A stretch of DNA of 64,000 bases from Apis mellifera (lineage: Eukaryota > Arthropoda > Insecta > Hymenoptera > Apidae): the NCBI RefSeq assembly GCF_003254395.2, contig NC_037649.1:10503931-10567930 (forward strand), read 5' to 3'. The notes below the pieces were generated by a model. That model ran no database searches and was not told where the DNA came from. It saw only the letters and a list, made by a program, of their open reading frames with translations. Shown one piece after another: positions 52,983 to 64,000 of the stretch. The position numbers were made by a program, and so were the translations under genes. How positions within the stretch are numbered: position 1 is the first letter of the stretch; every line of letters begins with the position of its first letter.

Positions 52983-55900
52983 TTGAGCTGCAATTTTAAC
53001 GAGTTGAATAATATTGATGAAGGAACAATGGATGGTTGATTGAATAGGAGCGTTGGTATCCGTTATTTAAACTCCCGACACACGAGCAACGCGCGTTGTT
53101 TCGTACGGGTTAATCGTTGAAAGTTTCACGCGCATAATTAAATCCCGTTGAATTGCCGCAATTGTAATTGATAACTGACGCTCCCCGTTCTTCGCTATCC
53201 GGTTACGGCAAAAATAAAAGCATCGTGGGGAGGGGGAGGGATATATATTCTTCGATTCGAAATAAAAGGAAAGAAAGAAGCGTTAAATTTTGAAGAAATA
53301 TAAAAATAGAGGAGAGGAGATCGATACGTTCCTTATTCTATTCGTTTACTTTGAAAACTGTGTGGCAGAGGTACGGGAAAAACGTAGCTTTTGCGGTTTC
53401 ATTCCTCTCTTGTGGATTTAACAAGACGATCGTGCCGCAATTTCCGCTGTTCGTAGCATAATTTTTACTGTCCACGTTCAAATAAACTTTACTCTTACGA
53501 GTGGAAAATTCGGAGCGGAAAAATTGGAGGACAATTTTTTTTTTTTTTAATTCAAATATTTTTTTCCTAATTCTTTCTCTATCTTGAAAAACGATGAACG
53601 ATGAGAAGGTAATTCTTAAAGTAGAATTGTTAAAGTATAATCGGATTAATATTAAAATTTCCATCACTGATTTTTTTTTTTTTCTCGATCGAACAAATCT
53701 CGAGTCAAGCAATAACTGCGACGTGAAATAATTATTATCGGTAGAAAAAGGGTAAACGAGAGTAAAAAGAGTAACCATAAATGTCGAGCGCTTTGTAAAC
53801 CAAGTCAGACCAAGGCGAGTAATATTATCAAAAGCGTAATGGAATCAACGTTGTGAAGAATGCTATAAAATTATGCAAAATGTTGCAAGTTATTTTGCTA
53901 CGAAATTAAATTTCGTGTAGATCGGATGATGTTCCTTTCTACGAAGCAAAATTAAAAATATATTAGAAATAAAGTTCATCTATTTCTCATATCTTTCCTT
54001 TCATATTTAATCAACCATGCCGATAAAAGTTTCTCGTAATAACGCCAATATCGAATTTTGGTTAATTTAACTATAATATCACCGATTCGAAGAGCCTCTA
54101 CAATCATAATAAGAGAGATTCTGAAATCATAATAATCCGGGCAATGTAAGAATCAAATCTCTCCCTCGTAAGGACTTACCCTCTTCTACGTCTTCGACTT
54201 ACTAAAATGTAAACTCGAGCTCGTTCCATTTTCCAACTCCCCTTTCTCAATATTCCCTCTAGCAATATGAGACATAAGCTTTCGAAAGCTTCTTTATCGT
54301 CCATTTATTTATCCGATTAAAATTAATCATACGCTCGAATCGAATGCGAATAACGACGGCTTTCGAGCCCATCAATGAATCATCAATACACATAAAACGA
54401 TTCTCTTAGACAAATAGATAACATATTAATCACATTCGCGTAGATTTCCATCTTTATTGTAATTATCCATCTCACGTATATTATTATTCTAACCACGATA
54501 CGAACGTGTACGTTCAAAACCAAGTTTTTAATTCATTTCCAGAAAATGTTGAAAAGTTGAATTTACAGCCCACTGGATCCTTTCTAAATCGTTCGATCCG
54601 ATAAATCCTCTAATTTGAACAGTATTTTTCCAGAGATGGCTGTTAATTTTTCTTTTTTTTCCATCTCTCTCTCTCTTATTTTTCGTTGGTCACGCCGATT
54701 TGAACCGACTTCGAAACGACTGAAAGCATCGAGTGCACCCGTTCGATGCGCGTATCGCGTGCCGAGTTCTCATTCGACGATTTGAAAAGACTCGAAAGGG
54801 GAACGTTCGTTCGATCGGGCAGACTTTTCCTTCCCCCGACGGAAATAAAGATATCGTGCCGAGATCTCTTCTCTCTTCGTCTCGAACGATTTTATAATTC
54901 ACGTTCGATTTCATTTAATATATAATTTTCGTCGAGTCGTAAGTCACGTAAGTAGAATTTTTTCCCAACCGGAGAATTCGAGTTAACGCGAATGCGAGAG
55001 GTGTGATAAATGTTTCAATTTCCTGTTGCAAGAATTCCCGTAAAAATCGTTGTAGGGGAAATCGATTCTTACGAGAATGAAATTCACCGGTTTTATCCGG
55101 TTTATAGTTTTCTAACAGCTCCACATTTTTCTAAATATCCATTTCATTTCATTCGTTCCTTTCCTCCCCCCACCCTCATCTTTAATCCTTCGCCCTTTTC
55201 ACAAATTTCAATCCAGTTTTTCACTTCTTAATTCCTTTTACATCCTCCCCGAAATCCTCCACCTGTTCAAATTCACGATTAGATGAACTCATTGTCCCCG
55301 TCTCCCTTTGATTCTTTGACCAAACTCTTGATCGAATTCCGTTGAACCAACGCCAATCTCCGATTTTACTTGAACCAAATAGACTCCTCTTTCGATTTCT
55401 AATTCCAAAAAAAATGCCTCTCCAACGTCCAAATATAAAATACGTATATTTTACGAAATATTCGTTCATTCCATCGCGTCAGGATTTGCTTTGTATCGCG
55501 CGCTTAAATATTACACGCGCATCACCTGGAAATAGCGTGCAATTTTTCAACGATTCGGTATACACACACAAGCGTAATAATTGCTCGTCGAGAGAAGCGA
55601 GTTGATAAAACGTAAAATAGGAAATATCACGTGAACGCGGGATTCGCGAGCTATTAACGCGATCCTCGTTGGCTGGGGATATAATTATAAGAATTTCACA
55701 GAAGCCAATGTAATTTCATCTTCGCGTTTGATCGAGCCGGGAACGAATTACGTAAACCGTGCACGCGGAAAAAAACGTGATTGACACGACGGAGGGATAA
55801 TTATTTGAATTCCTATAATTGAATTCCATCCTCTCTTTGTCGCTATATTCCGTTATTTGTCCGCTTTCGGGGCTTCGTGCGTCTCGAATGGCGCCAAGAG

Positions 55901-58900
55901 TTCGTTCAACAACCCTCCGATCCCGCAAAATGTAACACGTAATCCCTGTAATGATTGGAAGGTAAAACTCTGGAGAGGAGAGAAGCCATTTGTTACGAAT
56001 ACATCTTTAGATTCTCGAGATTACAAAAATTTCCAAGATTCCAATCATATCGTAATTTCTTTAATATATAAATTCTACGATCGTTCAGAATTGTGTTCGT
56101 AGAACTTCTTAATCTGATATCTTAGATATTTTAGCTGGACATCGATTATATCGATCACGACACACCCTCTATAAATATTGTCCGGATATGCATACCCTTT
56201 CACGCTATAGAAAAGCATCGATAGTCGACACGGGTAATAAACTTATGCATTCACGATTCGATAAAAAGAAAAAGAAAAGAAGACGAATTTCTGTTTCCTC
56301 TGAGTATCAAATAAATATTATCAGACGACAGATTAATTAGATACACTCCATCCTTTCTTCAAATTGGCTCAAGAAGATTTCCCCTCCCTTCGTAAAGTTC
56401 TTCCACGCGATTGTCCGTTTCTATAATCGATCCCGTTGGAATTAATTAACGGGATGGAGGAAAAGTGGCGAGGTAAAGTTTCGTTTCACGTAGCTGTTGA
56501 GAAAGCGGCTTCTTTCGAACTCCTCTCTTCTCCTTTTCTTCCTCCTACTCTCTCTCTCTCTCTCTTCGACCGCTGTACACACGTGGGATCGTGGTGGAGC
56601 AAATAGCGCGTGAAATCGCCGCCCCTGTTCGAGAAGGAATTATCCGGAGATTTTTACTCGACTCCACCCCCTCCGCGCTGATTCTTCTCCGTCGGTGGCG
56701 CTTATTTGTTTAGCTGGCAGGCAGCCGGGAAAATTGCGAACTTCGCGAGCCATTTGATACAGGGATTATTTATTCGTGCTTATGAACCGTGCTTCTTTCG
56801 AATTCTCTCCTCTCTCTCTCTCTCTCGAATTTCAGGTTTAACGTTGGAAATTTTACAACTCGAGGAATTCGAGGAGGGGGAATTGCGAAAAAGATTCGAA
56901 AGTTTGACGGTGTTAAAATATATATTTGTGTGTAACAATCGATGAATGAAACGTTGTTACGATCTTAAATATTTTTTTGATATTTTAAGAAAATGCGAGA
57001 GAACGAGACGGGGTTGTATTCGAAAACGTCTCCGAGAAAAAAGTAAGAAAGGAAGAAACTTGAAACTTTTCTCGAAGTTTTTTTCCACCTCTGATCAACG
57101 ATTTCTTCTCGACGTCACTCTTGCGAGCTTCTTCTCGAAATTATTATACGAAAAGAGGTAGTGTCGTGAAAATTAGAAGGAAGAAAGACGTGGAAATAGA
57201 AAAAAGAGAAAGAGAGAGAGAGAGAGGAAATTCGTGATGATCACGGAACGATTTAATTTGTAGAAAGATAATACCAAGAGAAACTTCTAATATTAACGTG
57301 ATCCATGGTGAATAAAATATCGTAGTAAATATTTTTCAGGTAACGTTTTGAAGATACGGTATGAAGAACGCGACACGATTGTACTCTCGTCTTTTTCCCC
57401 TTCCTATTATACTTTAATCCCGCATTATCTAAAATTTATTTCGGATGGCTTCTCACTCGGAGCTTGATCAGAAAAAAGTTAACTACGTGGATAGGTTTGC
57501 GCGCTCTAGCGTCAGGGTTTATCGTGGTGTTGGTGAAATTAAAAAAAAGGAACAGGAGTTTCGTAAAAGTTTACGAGATATATATATATATATATACTTA
57601 CGGAAATGAGAAATCCTTGTACAAGAAAAAAAAAAAAGGAACAAAATATCATGGTAGATATAATGTTAATGTATATCTAAAAATTTGTAATCGTGATAAA
57701 ACGTATAATAAAATCAATATGCGGAGAATTATTAAAAATTTCGCGTATATAAAAAGGATGAGTTTTCTGATATTATGGATTTCTATAAAAAATTACGCAG
57801 GTTATTTCGTATAATTTTATAAAGAAAGAAATTGTAGAATGAGAAATTGAAGAAAAGCCAATAGAATCGAAAAAGCAGAACGGAATTACCCTCGAAAGAA
57901 AGGGAAATCCGCTTATTTCTGTTCGAAGATTCAGACTAATTGCCTCCCTAAAAGAAAGCGTAACATTTAACCGTACAAAATAATATCGTAAAATTGAAAG
58001 TGTAAAAAAAAAAAGAAAAAAATCAATCATCCGATCATCTAATATTAATTTTTCAAGTTATTTAGAATTTTTAATATCTAACTGGAAATTTTCATCGAAA
58101 TTAAATTTTTCCCGAATTTTCGAGACACTCTGTTTTTTTTATATATTCCTCGAATTCGTGTTAAAAAAAAAATGAAAAAATACAAAAATTTAATCCTAAA
58201 AATATAAAACTTTTTACAGAGAGTCTGTTCAATTTTTATCTATCCAAGCGACGAGACTTTTGTCCGAATTAAATTTCGCTCGAAACTTGGAGAAATATCT
58301 CTTTCTCCTCTCTGGGTGAAAAAAAATCGTAAGATCCTTGCTTTCATAAATTGATAGGAAAAATGGAAAGATATGGATAAAAGGGAAATTGGTCGAAATT
58401 TGGCAGAAAGACGGATTCGATGAGCGCGATTCCGAATTGTTTGGAAAAGTGATTTTCAAGTCGGATCGTTGTTTGCTGTGGCAACAAGCACAACAGCGAA
58501 ATCGGAAAGGGTGAGAGGTTAAACGAACGATACGTGCCGTCGTTAACCTCTCGATTTGCTTGCGTATGACCCATCATTGTAAACAGGTCGGTCATCACTA
58601 TTGTGAACCGCACTGAATTAATTAATCCTTTCATTAAATCTAATGCGGGAAACTCGCGCGCCACTCGAATCTATAACGCGGCTCGCACTTGTTACGCGCG
58701 GTTACGCGGATTTTAACTCGAAACCGCTTTCGTTATTACAATTTTAATCATAGTACACGTAGTGGCGTGTTACAATATAATAGTTTAATTTATATATAAC
58801 TGGACGAGATGATGTAACGAATCAAGTGGAACGAAATAAACAACCATGAGCCAATATTCACGCTGACAAACGTGATAAACGGTTTGATAGCACACGGTAG

Positions 58901-59239
58901 ATTAATGATAATAAAAATTAAGATAGAATGTTGAATAAATATCCGTCAATTTTCCTCTTTTTATTTTACCATAAGCGAAGATTTGATCATTTTCGATAAT
59001 CCAAACACCTGTAGAGCCAACTATTTCCCCTCCCCATTTTACCATAATAATCATGAGCGGATTGTACGAGTGGCGCGGGATGGGATAATCTAGATGTAGA
59101 GAAATTTCGCGAACACAAGGGTGGATGATTTTTGGAAACAGGGCGGTGGTGAAACTTTCTCCTCGGTATTGTTATAAGCTATTTATTATTCGGGTATTTT
59201 GAAGATTATCAGCCAAATTAATTAATCCTTTCGTTAAAG
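45707..59239 (+). other. caspase-homologue intron 2 (13.5 kb)
   Basis: Very long compared with the neighbouring introns. Searched for additional caspase exons and for genes on both strands; none was recognised. It contains TA runs (52938-52979 and about 57579-57596), a TAA run (about 50944-50964), CT/GA-rich tracts and CpG-rich patches. The frame at 49711-49983 (plus, 90 codons) is AT-rich with no domain. A 23-bp near-identical word occurs at about 58616 and 59216, the second ending at the acceptor. Confidence 0.75.
52938..52979. repeat. TA dinucleotide microsatellite (about 42 bp)
   Basis: Uninterrupted alternating TA inside caspase-homologue intron 2. Confidence 0.95.
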
Positions 59240-59415
59240 TTGCTTCACAGGATCATACGAATAACGACTGCCTGGCCGTGGCCGTTTTGTCTACCGGGAC
59301 GTCGGGTTATCTGAAAGCAGACAACATGTTTTATCCAGCCCAAATGCTCTGGATGCCTTTCCTGCCCGATTCGTGTCCAGGCTTGATCGACAAGCCAAAG
59401 ATATTCTTCCTCCAG
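59240..59415 (+). CDS. caspase homologue, exon with the catalytic-histidine region (His replaced by Thr)
   Basis: Exon of 176 nt. Two bases complete a Val codon, then 58 codons, ending in phase 0. ASQDHTNNDCLAVAVLS is the conserved xxxDHSDxDCxxxxxLS segment. FYPAQMLWMPFLPDSCPGL matches the PxxxLWxxFxxDxCPxL region, and DKPKIFFLQ is the strand that ends at the catalytic-cysteine pentapeptide. The usual SHG triplet, whose His is the catalytic base, reads STG (Thr at residue 144), followed by TSG instead of ExG. The acceptor at 59238-59239 (cgttaaag) was chosen over the cag at 59248-59250 because only the former matches the phase-1 donor of the previous exon and recreates VASQDH. The donor is CTCCAG then gtgagt. 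Confidence 0.95.
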
Positions 59416-62400
59416 GTGAGTTATTCTTTTTTTTTTTCTTTCTAAGATATATTTATTTTTCGACATCGACAGTAGATCAATCGGGACACGAAACAAATTT
59501 TCTCTAGCGATCTTTAATCCGTGGACTGCTGCATTGCCCTCTTTTTATCAATAATTTCTCCGCTTCCTCCTTTTACGCTTTTGACCGTGCACCTGTTTGG
59601 ATTGCAAATAAAATTAACGCCGCATCGTGAAAAAATCTCGATAGTGACGCGAGAGTCGGAGAAAAAAGTATGGATAGAAAGAGTTTTAATTAAGCGATCA
59701 TGGCGCGAAATACATCGATCTTGTTCCAGCCTCTATCTACCTCTATCTATCTTTGCAAATATTTTGCGTCCCGATGAATCTGTTGGCGAAAAAATTGTTT
59801 TTCGTTAGGAGAGGTTTTAATTAACTCGGTTATATCTTCGTTCTTACTTTACTCTTTCTTCGATACTTTGGAATATATTAACTCGGTTTTTTTTTGTATA
59901 ATATTTTTTTTATTGAAACGGAAACTAAAATTGTAAATAGAATTAATTTTCAAGATAAAATAAATAAATAAAGATATTTTTATGTCTCGATAATGTTGAT
60001 TTTTCAAAAGATTTTCAATAAGTTCGCAAAGTTGTTCAATAAAATAGAATTGCGATATGATTGGGAAGATGGTAAGAAATTGTCCGATCTCGAAAGTAGG
60101 AAGAGTATATAAAACGGGATAATGTGAATATTTCACACGATGATAACGTAAATCTTGATTTCGTTCGCGATGTAATCCTTGCCTGATCTTTTTCCATTTA
60201 TCTGCTACGGGATGATCTCTCAAGGATTTGCAACACGAAGCGCATTACCGCGGAAATGTTTTTATTTTTTTCTTCTTCTTTTGTTCTTTTGCGATCTCGT
60301 GAAATACTCCTATTATAAGCGCGTCGATTTCGACTGGAAATGATAAAATATTTCGAAATAATTCGAAGTAAAAATATTTTCTAAAACGTATCATTTGAAA
60401 CATGATTTTAAATTAAAAGTACGCCGCATTTGCCAAATTCAACATTCGAACATTCAAATTCGATCTCCATGTTTCCATTCAAGTCCGTGTTTCTCGAAAA
60501 GATTGCACAACGCATCGAAATTATTCGAGTCATAACTAAAAAAAAAAAAAAAATTTATTTATGGAGGAAAAGAGCCATAGCTGTCATCTGCTTCGCACGA
60601 TTTTCTTTTTATTCCGATAAATTTTCATACGCTCGACGAAACTATTTTGTCCAACTTTTTTTTCCCCCGTTCGATCGAAACCAACTTCTCGTCGAATCGA
60701 GTCCCCTCTTCCCCCCAAAAAAAGCAATAAGACCGTGTTTTGTTCGATATAATGAAACTTGGAAAACAAGCTGTTCCGCGTGAATCAATTTGTCGTTAAC
60801 ACGCTCGCGTACAACGCGTATTACACGTCTGCAACCACCCGGTATTAACACCGTTCGCTCCCCGGTTATCGCGATAGAAACGGATGTATGTTTTTGCTCC
60901 GCGGGATCTACAAAATAAACTCGAAAACGCGGAGAAGTAGAGACACTCGAACACGCTCGTACAAACAGAAACATCCCACCCGGCGAGATTATACGAATAT
61001 TTCGAGGGAAATTTTTAAATCGTGAAACGAAATTTAACGCGATGAACTTACTTACGTGTATAAATATATTGCTCGCGAGAGGAAACGAGTGGAAACGAGA
61101 TCAGGATAGAAAATAGTTGATAAGCGTTTGAAATTATTTTTTTTTTTTTATAGTAATTAGAGAAGATTATTGGATAGAAGATTTATTTTTTTAAATTTGA
61201 ATTATTAGCGTCAGGGTGATAAACCAATTTGTTTTTGGGATCGATGATTATTAACCATTCTCCGTTCTAGATTTAATAGGGTTGAACGAGATATAACGAC
61301 TCGCTTCTCTCGTTTATCGGGAATTTTTTTTTTTTTTTTTGTATAACATCATTTTAAAAATTTAACGGTAATAGGTTCGCGTTATTTGAGCGAGAAATTT
61401 TGAATAATCGAAGGGAAATACAACGATTGTTAACGAATTTGAGATACGCGCGCGTTAATTAATTTTTATACCGGATATAATATATATTTCGTTGGAAAAA
61501 TTAAATAAATAAAGCATTGAAACTCTCTGAAAACGCCTTCAGCTATCGACAAAAACGTTTTCCCCCTCCCTTTCGAAATTTTTATGCAATTATTCAAGCA
61601 GCGTATAATTAAGGAATTATTTAGATTGATTCATCGTTGTTACGTGATGGAATAACGCGTTTTGAAAATATTCCTTGATAAAAAAAAAAAACCAACCGTC
61701 GATGCTTGAAAAATATTTGAGACGCGATTATAGCGGGAACGAGAAAGAGAAATAAAAAAATTCTCCACGATCAAATTTCTCCCCCCCTCGTTAACTACGA
61801 CATCGAGCGTTGGTTTCACCGACCCTTTCCTTTCTTTTTTTTTTTTTCTCTTTTTACATTTCTCCTCGACGAAGGGAAGGGAAGTTTCACGCTTATAAGA
61901 AATGAATTCTTGCCGCGAAAGAAGGGTTAAGGGTTCGACGATAGGGGACACGTGAAAACGGGGAGAGAAACGAGCTCGTTCTCTCGCGGGGAGGAAAGTG
62001 GGCGCTCTGGCGCTCTCCGTGTTTCCGGTTCTTCGCGACGAGCGAGGGAGGAGCGGCGCTAACGGAAGTGGAAAAGACGACATAGTTAATTATCCGTGCG
62101 ACGTTTCAAAGGCGCGCGAAAGAGTTTTATAGTTGGCGAGCTTGCTTCGCAACTCGTTTAACGAGCTCTTGAATAACGTGTCAATGTGTGCGGACGTGTG
62201 GATATACGGGCACGCGTCGCGTTAAACCGTAGAAAGTTTTCTGCGCAAACGCGATTACGAGGATAAAAAAAGGAAAGGAAAAAATTCGACAACAATCGCG
62301 TTAGGAACAGGATCGAGTATTTTTTTTTCTCTTTTTTGAAACATATAAGATTTCAGAGAATGGAGGATCCGTTTCGAGAATCCTGTTTAAATTATTAAGC

Positions 62401-63026
62401 GACGTTAACAATGAGAGTGGAAAAATTATTGTATCAACCCTGTATGGGGAGGATCGTTCTTCGTATCATCGTGGCGAATTCAACTCTGCCCTGTTTTCTT
62501 TTTTTTTTTTTTTTTTTTCCGTCTCGTCATGTCGCATTCCGGTATTTAATCGCGATCCTCGCCAATCTTTTTCACGATAACGTCGCGACTTTCCGCGTGA
62601 TGCGGACAGGGAGAAGAGCGATTTTCTCTCCTGGGGGAATGTCGGTTAAAGGATTGCAAAAAAAAAAAGGAAATAAATAAAATAAAAACACGGAAAAAAA
62701 TAAAAAATTGGACGAAGATACGTATCGCGTGATTTATTCCTTTTCGGGATCGAAAGACTCCTAATGGAGTTTGTCGAAACTTGAGTTTGAAGAGAAAAGA
62801 CGAGTATTTTATCCGAGATTATTACGAAATTGTTAAAATTATTAAAAATCGATATATCTCTTCGATATATCGTCGGATATTTATATATGTAAAACGAATT
62901 AAAACCTGCTTATCGGATCTCTCTTTTTTTTTCTTTCTCTTTTAACATTCAAATTTTCAAAAGCGAACTCGAAATTGCATTCGCATTTACATTTACATTT
63001 TTCTCTTTTTTTTTTTTCTTTTCCAG
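59416..63026 (+). other. caspase-homologue intron 3 (3.6 kb)
   Basis: Scanned for a conventional exon starting with the ACRG/ACQG catalytic pentapeptide; none was seen. The contents are AT-rich sequence, several poly-T and poly-A runs, and GC-richer patches near 60.8 and 62.0 kb without domains. Confidence 0.7.
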
Positions 63027-63123
63027 ACTTACCATGATTCATCGTACAACGGAATACACGGTTTTGACCAATCGATCAATTTCTCTTTCCCAGATATTAT
63101 GGTCGTACACTTATTTTATAATT
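63027..63123 (+). CDS. caspase homologue, probable exon over the catalytic-cysteine position (Cys replaced by Tyr) and intersubunit linker
   Basis: A strong acceptor (a T-rich tract ending ttccag at 63026) opens a 97-nt segment closed by a strong donor (AATT then gtaagtag). In the phase required by the previous exon it reads TYHDSSYNGIHG, then FDQSINFSFPDIMVVHLFYN. This places QTYHD where active caspases have QAC(R/Q)G, so the catalytic Cys is Tyr (residue 186). FPDIMVVHLF would be the strand equivalent to ADFLxAYST at the start of the small subunit, after a rather short linker. Homology is weak; support comes from splice signals, phase and position. The small-subunit exons with the SWR segment should follow beyond the window, in phase 1. 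Otherwise this could be a chance frame and the true exon may have been missed. Confidence 0.58.
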
Positions 63124-64000
63124 GTAAGTAGACACGAATATATTGTTTCCGACTTTTAAAAACACACGCCTATGTATGTATGTATGTATGTATGTATGTA
63201 TATATGTATATATATATATATATGAATATATGAATATTTTTATGCAAACGAAATGTTGTACGCGAGAATGTTTGCATCTTTATTTCGCGTGGAAAAAAAA
63301 AGAAATTCTTTATCCCGCGGGAAGTTGACGCAGGTACGTGCTCGAAGGGGTCGTTTCCTCGGTAGATTGTCGGAGAGAAGATTGTGCTCTCACGGATTCT
63401 TTCAACGAGTGTTCGGTCCCTGAATAGGCGCGACAACACGTGCGTGTGCAATTCACGCCCTCCCTCCTCCCCTGTGCATCCCTGTCGAGCATTCATTTGC
63501 AAGTCAATAGGCGGAAAGAATAGAAGGACTATAAATTTCGTTGTTATGTTGCTGGGTATTTGCACACACGATGTTCCGTCTGAATGAAAATGTATTCGAT
63601 TATTCGAGAGACGAAACCTTGGAAAATTCGTGTGATCGAGAATATTGGAGGGGGGATCTATCTTCGAATCGAATAATACTCATTCTTACCTAGAATATAA
63701 ACCTGCAATCCTTACTTAAAGCCAATCATTTGGAATATTAGATTTGGGATGGAACCATCTATCCACGTTTCAGATAGGTCAATTGATTAGGGCAATCGAG
63801 ACGAGAGGCTTTGAAAAGTAGTTTCATTCGGGATCAATCGGACGATCACACGATGGAAGAAGCCACTTTGGGAAAAAGGAAAACAAGGAAAGGTTATTCG
63901 TCCATTCTTCAGGAGACAGGAATTTTTCTGATGGAAAATCTTACTCGAATCCGATGTGTAATTATATTTCTGGTGAATATTCGGAAACGAGAAGAGCAAA
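63124..64000 (+). other. start of the next caspase-homologue intron
   Basis: No small-subunit exon (the SWR segment or the following helix) was found in these 877 bases. They contain a TGTA/TA microsatellite at 63171-63223 and a GC-richer stretch at 63.30-63.50 kb. Confidence 0.6.
63171..63223. repeat. compound TGTA and TA microsatellite
   Basis: About seven TGTA units pass into an alternating TA run. It lies just after the donor at 63124. Confidence 0.93.

Noticed and set aside
59245..59496. 83-codon minus-strand frame
   Set aside because: It is the antisense shadow of the caspase exon at 59240-59415.
59416..63026. Search for a conventional caspase exon beginning ACRG/ACQG
   Set aside because: No acceptor followed by an Ala-Cys-x-Gly coding sequence was seen, which is why the exon at 63027 is proposed instead.
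1..64000. tRNA, rRNA, snRNA genes, CRISPR arrays and intact transposons
   Set aside because: No B-box-centred cloverleaf, no conserved small-RNA cores, no regularly spaced identical repeats, and no transposase or reverse-transcriptase motifs were recognised by eye. tRNAscan-SE, Infernal and RepeatMasker would be needed to be sure.

Overview
This window is nuclear DNA of an insect, most likely a bee or other hymenopteran. The evidence is an AT-rich but CpG-rich background, long introns full of poly-A/poly-T and AT, TTC and TTTTA microsatellites, GT-AG splice sites with insect-like exon sizes, and two recognisable spliced genes with insect-type proteins. The order and genus are inference. There are no operons, rRNA genes, CRISPR arrays or bacterial features. 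Nearly all open frames longer than 60 codons are chance frames in introns; the real coding information is about ten short exons.

Left and centre (about 10.8 to 40.0 kb, minus strand): part of a membrane-type alkaline phosphatase gene. Five exons (39999-39825, 30828-30650, 26052-25845, 25078-24938, 18345-18151) join in frame. They encode about 299 consecutive residues, from just before the serine nucleophile through the metal-binding TADHSH motif. The N-terminal exons were not found to the right, and the C-terminal exons, including the last zinc-binding histidine, were not found to the left. An 81-nt phase-1/phase-1 candidate exon at 10873-10793 could be spliced in at the crown-domain position, but this is unproven. 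Another orphan minus-strand exon candidate with a consensus donor lies at 15902-15807. A small plus-strand transcription unit seems to be nested in the last visible intron (about 19.59 to 20.9 kb).

Right (40.5 to 64 kb, plus strand): a caspase-family gene begins with a TATA plus initiator promoter near 40.5 kb. Four exons (40596-40747, 45483-45706, 59240-59415, 63027-63123) match in phase and encode the first 216 residues of a short-prodomain caspase; the C-terminal small-subunit exons lie beyond the window. The fold signatures are strong. However, the catalytic histidine position is threonine, and if the fourth exon is right, the catalytic cysteine pentapeptide (QACRG type) reads QTYHD. The product should therefore be a catalytically dead caspase homologue, of the decoy or regulatory kind. 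This is the most interesting system in the window.

The two genes are divergently oriented, and the phosphatase exon nearest the caspase promoter is already an internal exon. The upstream part of the phosphatase gene must therefore overlap the caspase gene on the opposite strand, or the assembly or gene model hides something. The rest is intronic DNA with four degenerate tandem-repeat arrays (1.6-2.0, 11.3-12.2, 28.6-29.4 and 37.4-37.9 kb), many microsatellites and an uninterrupted G20 tract at 32.6 kb.
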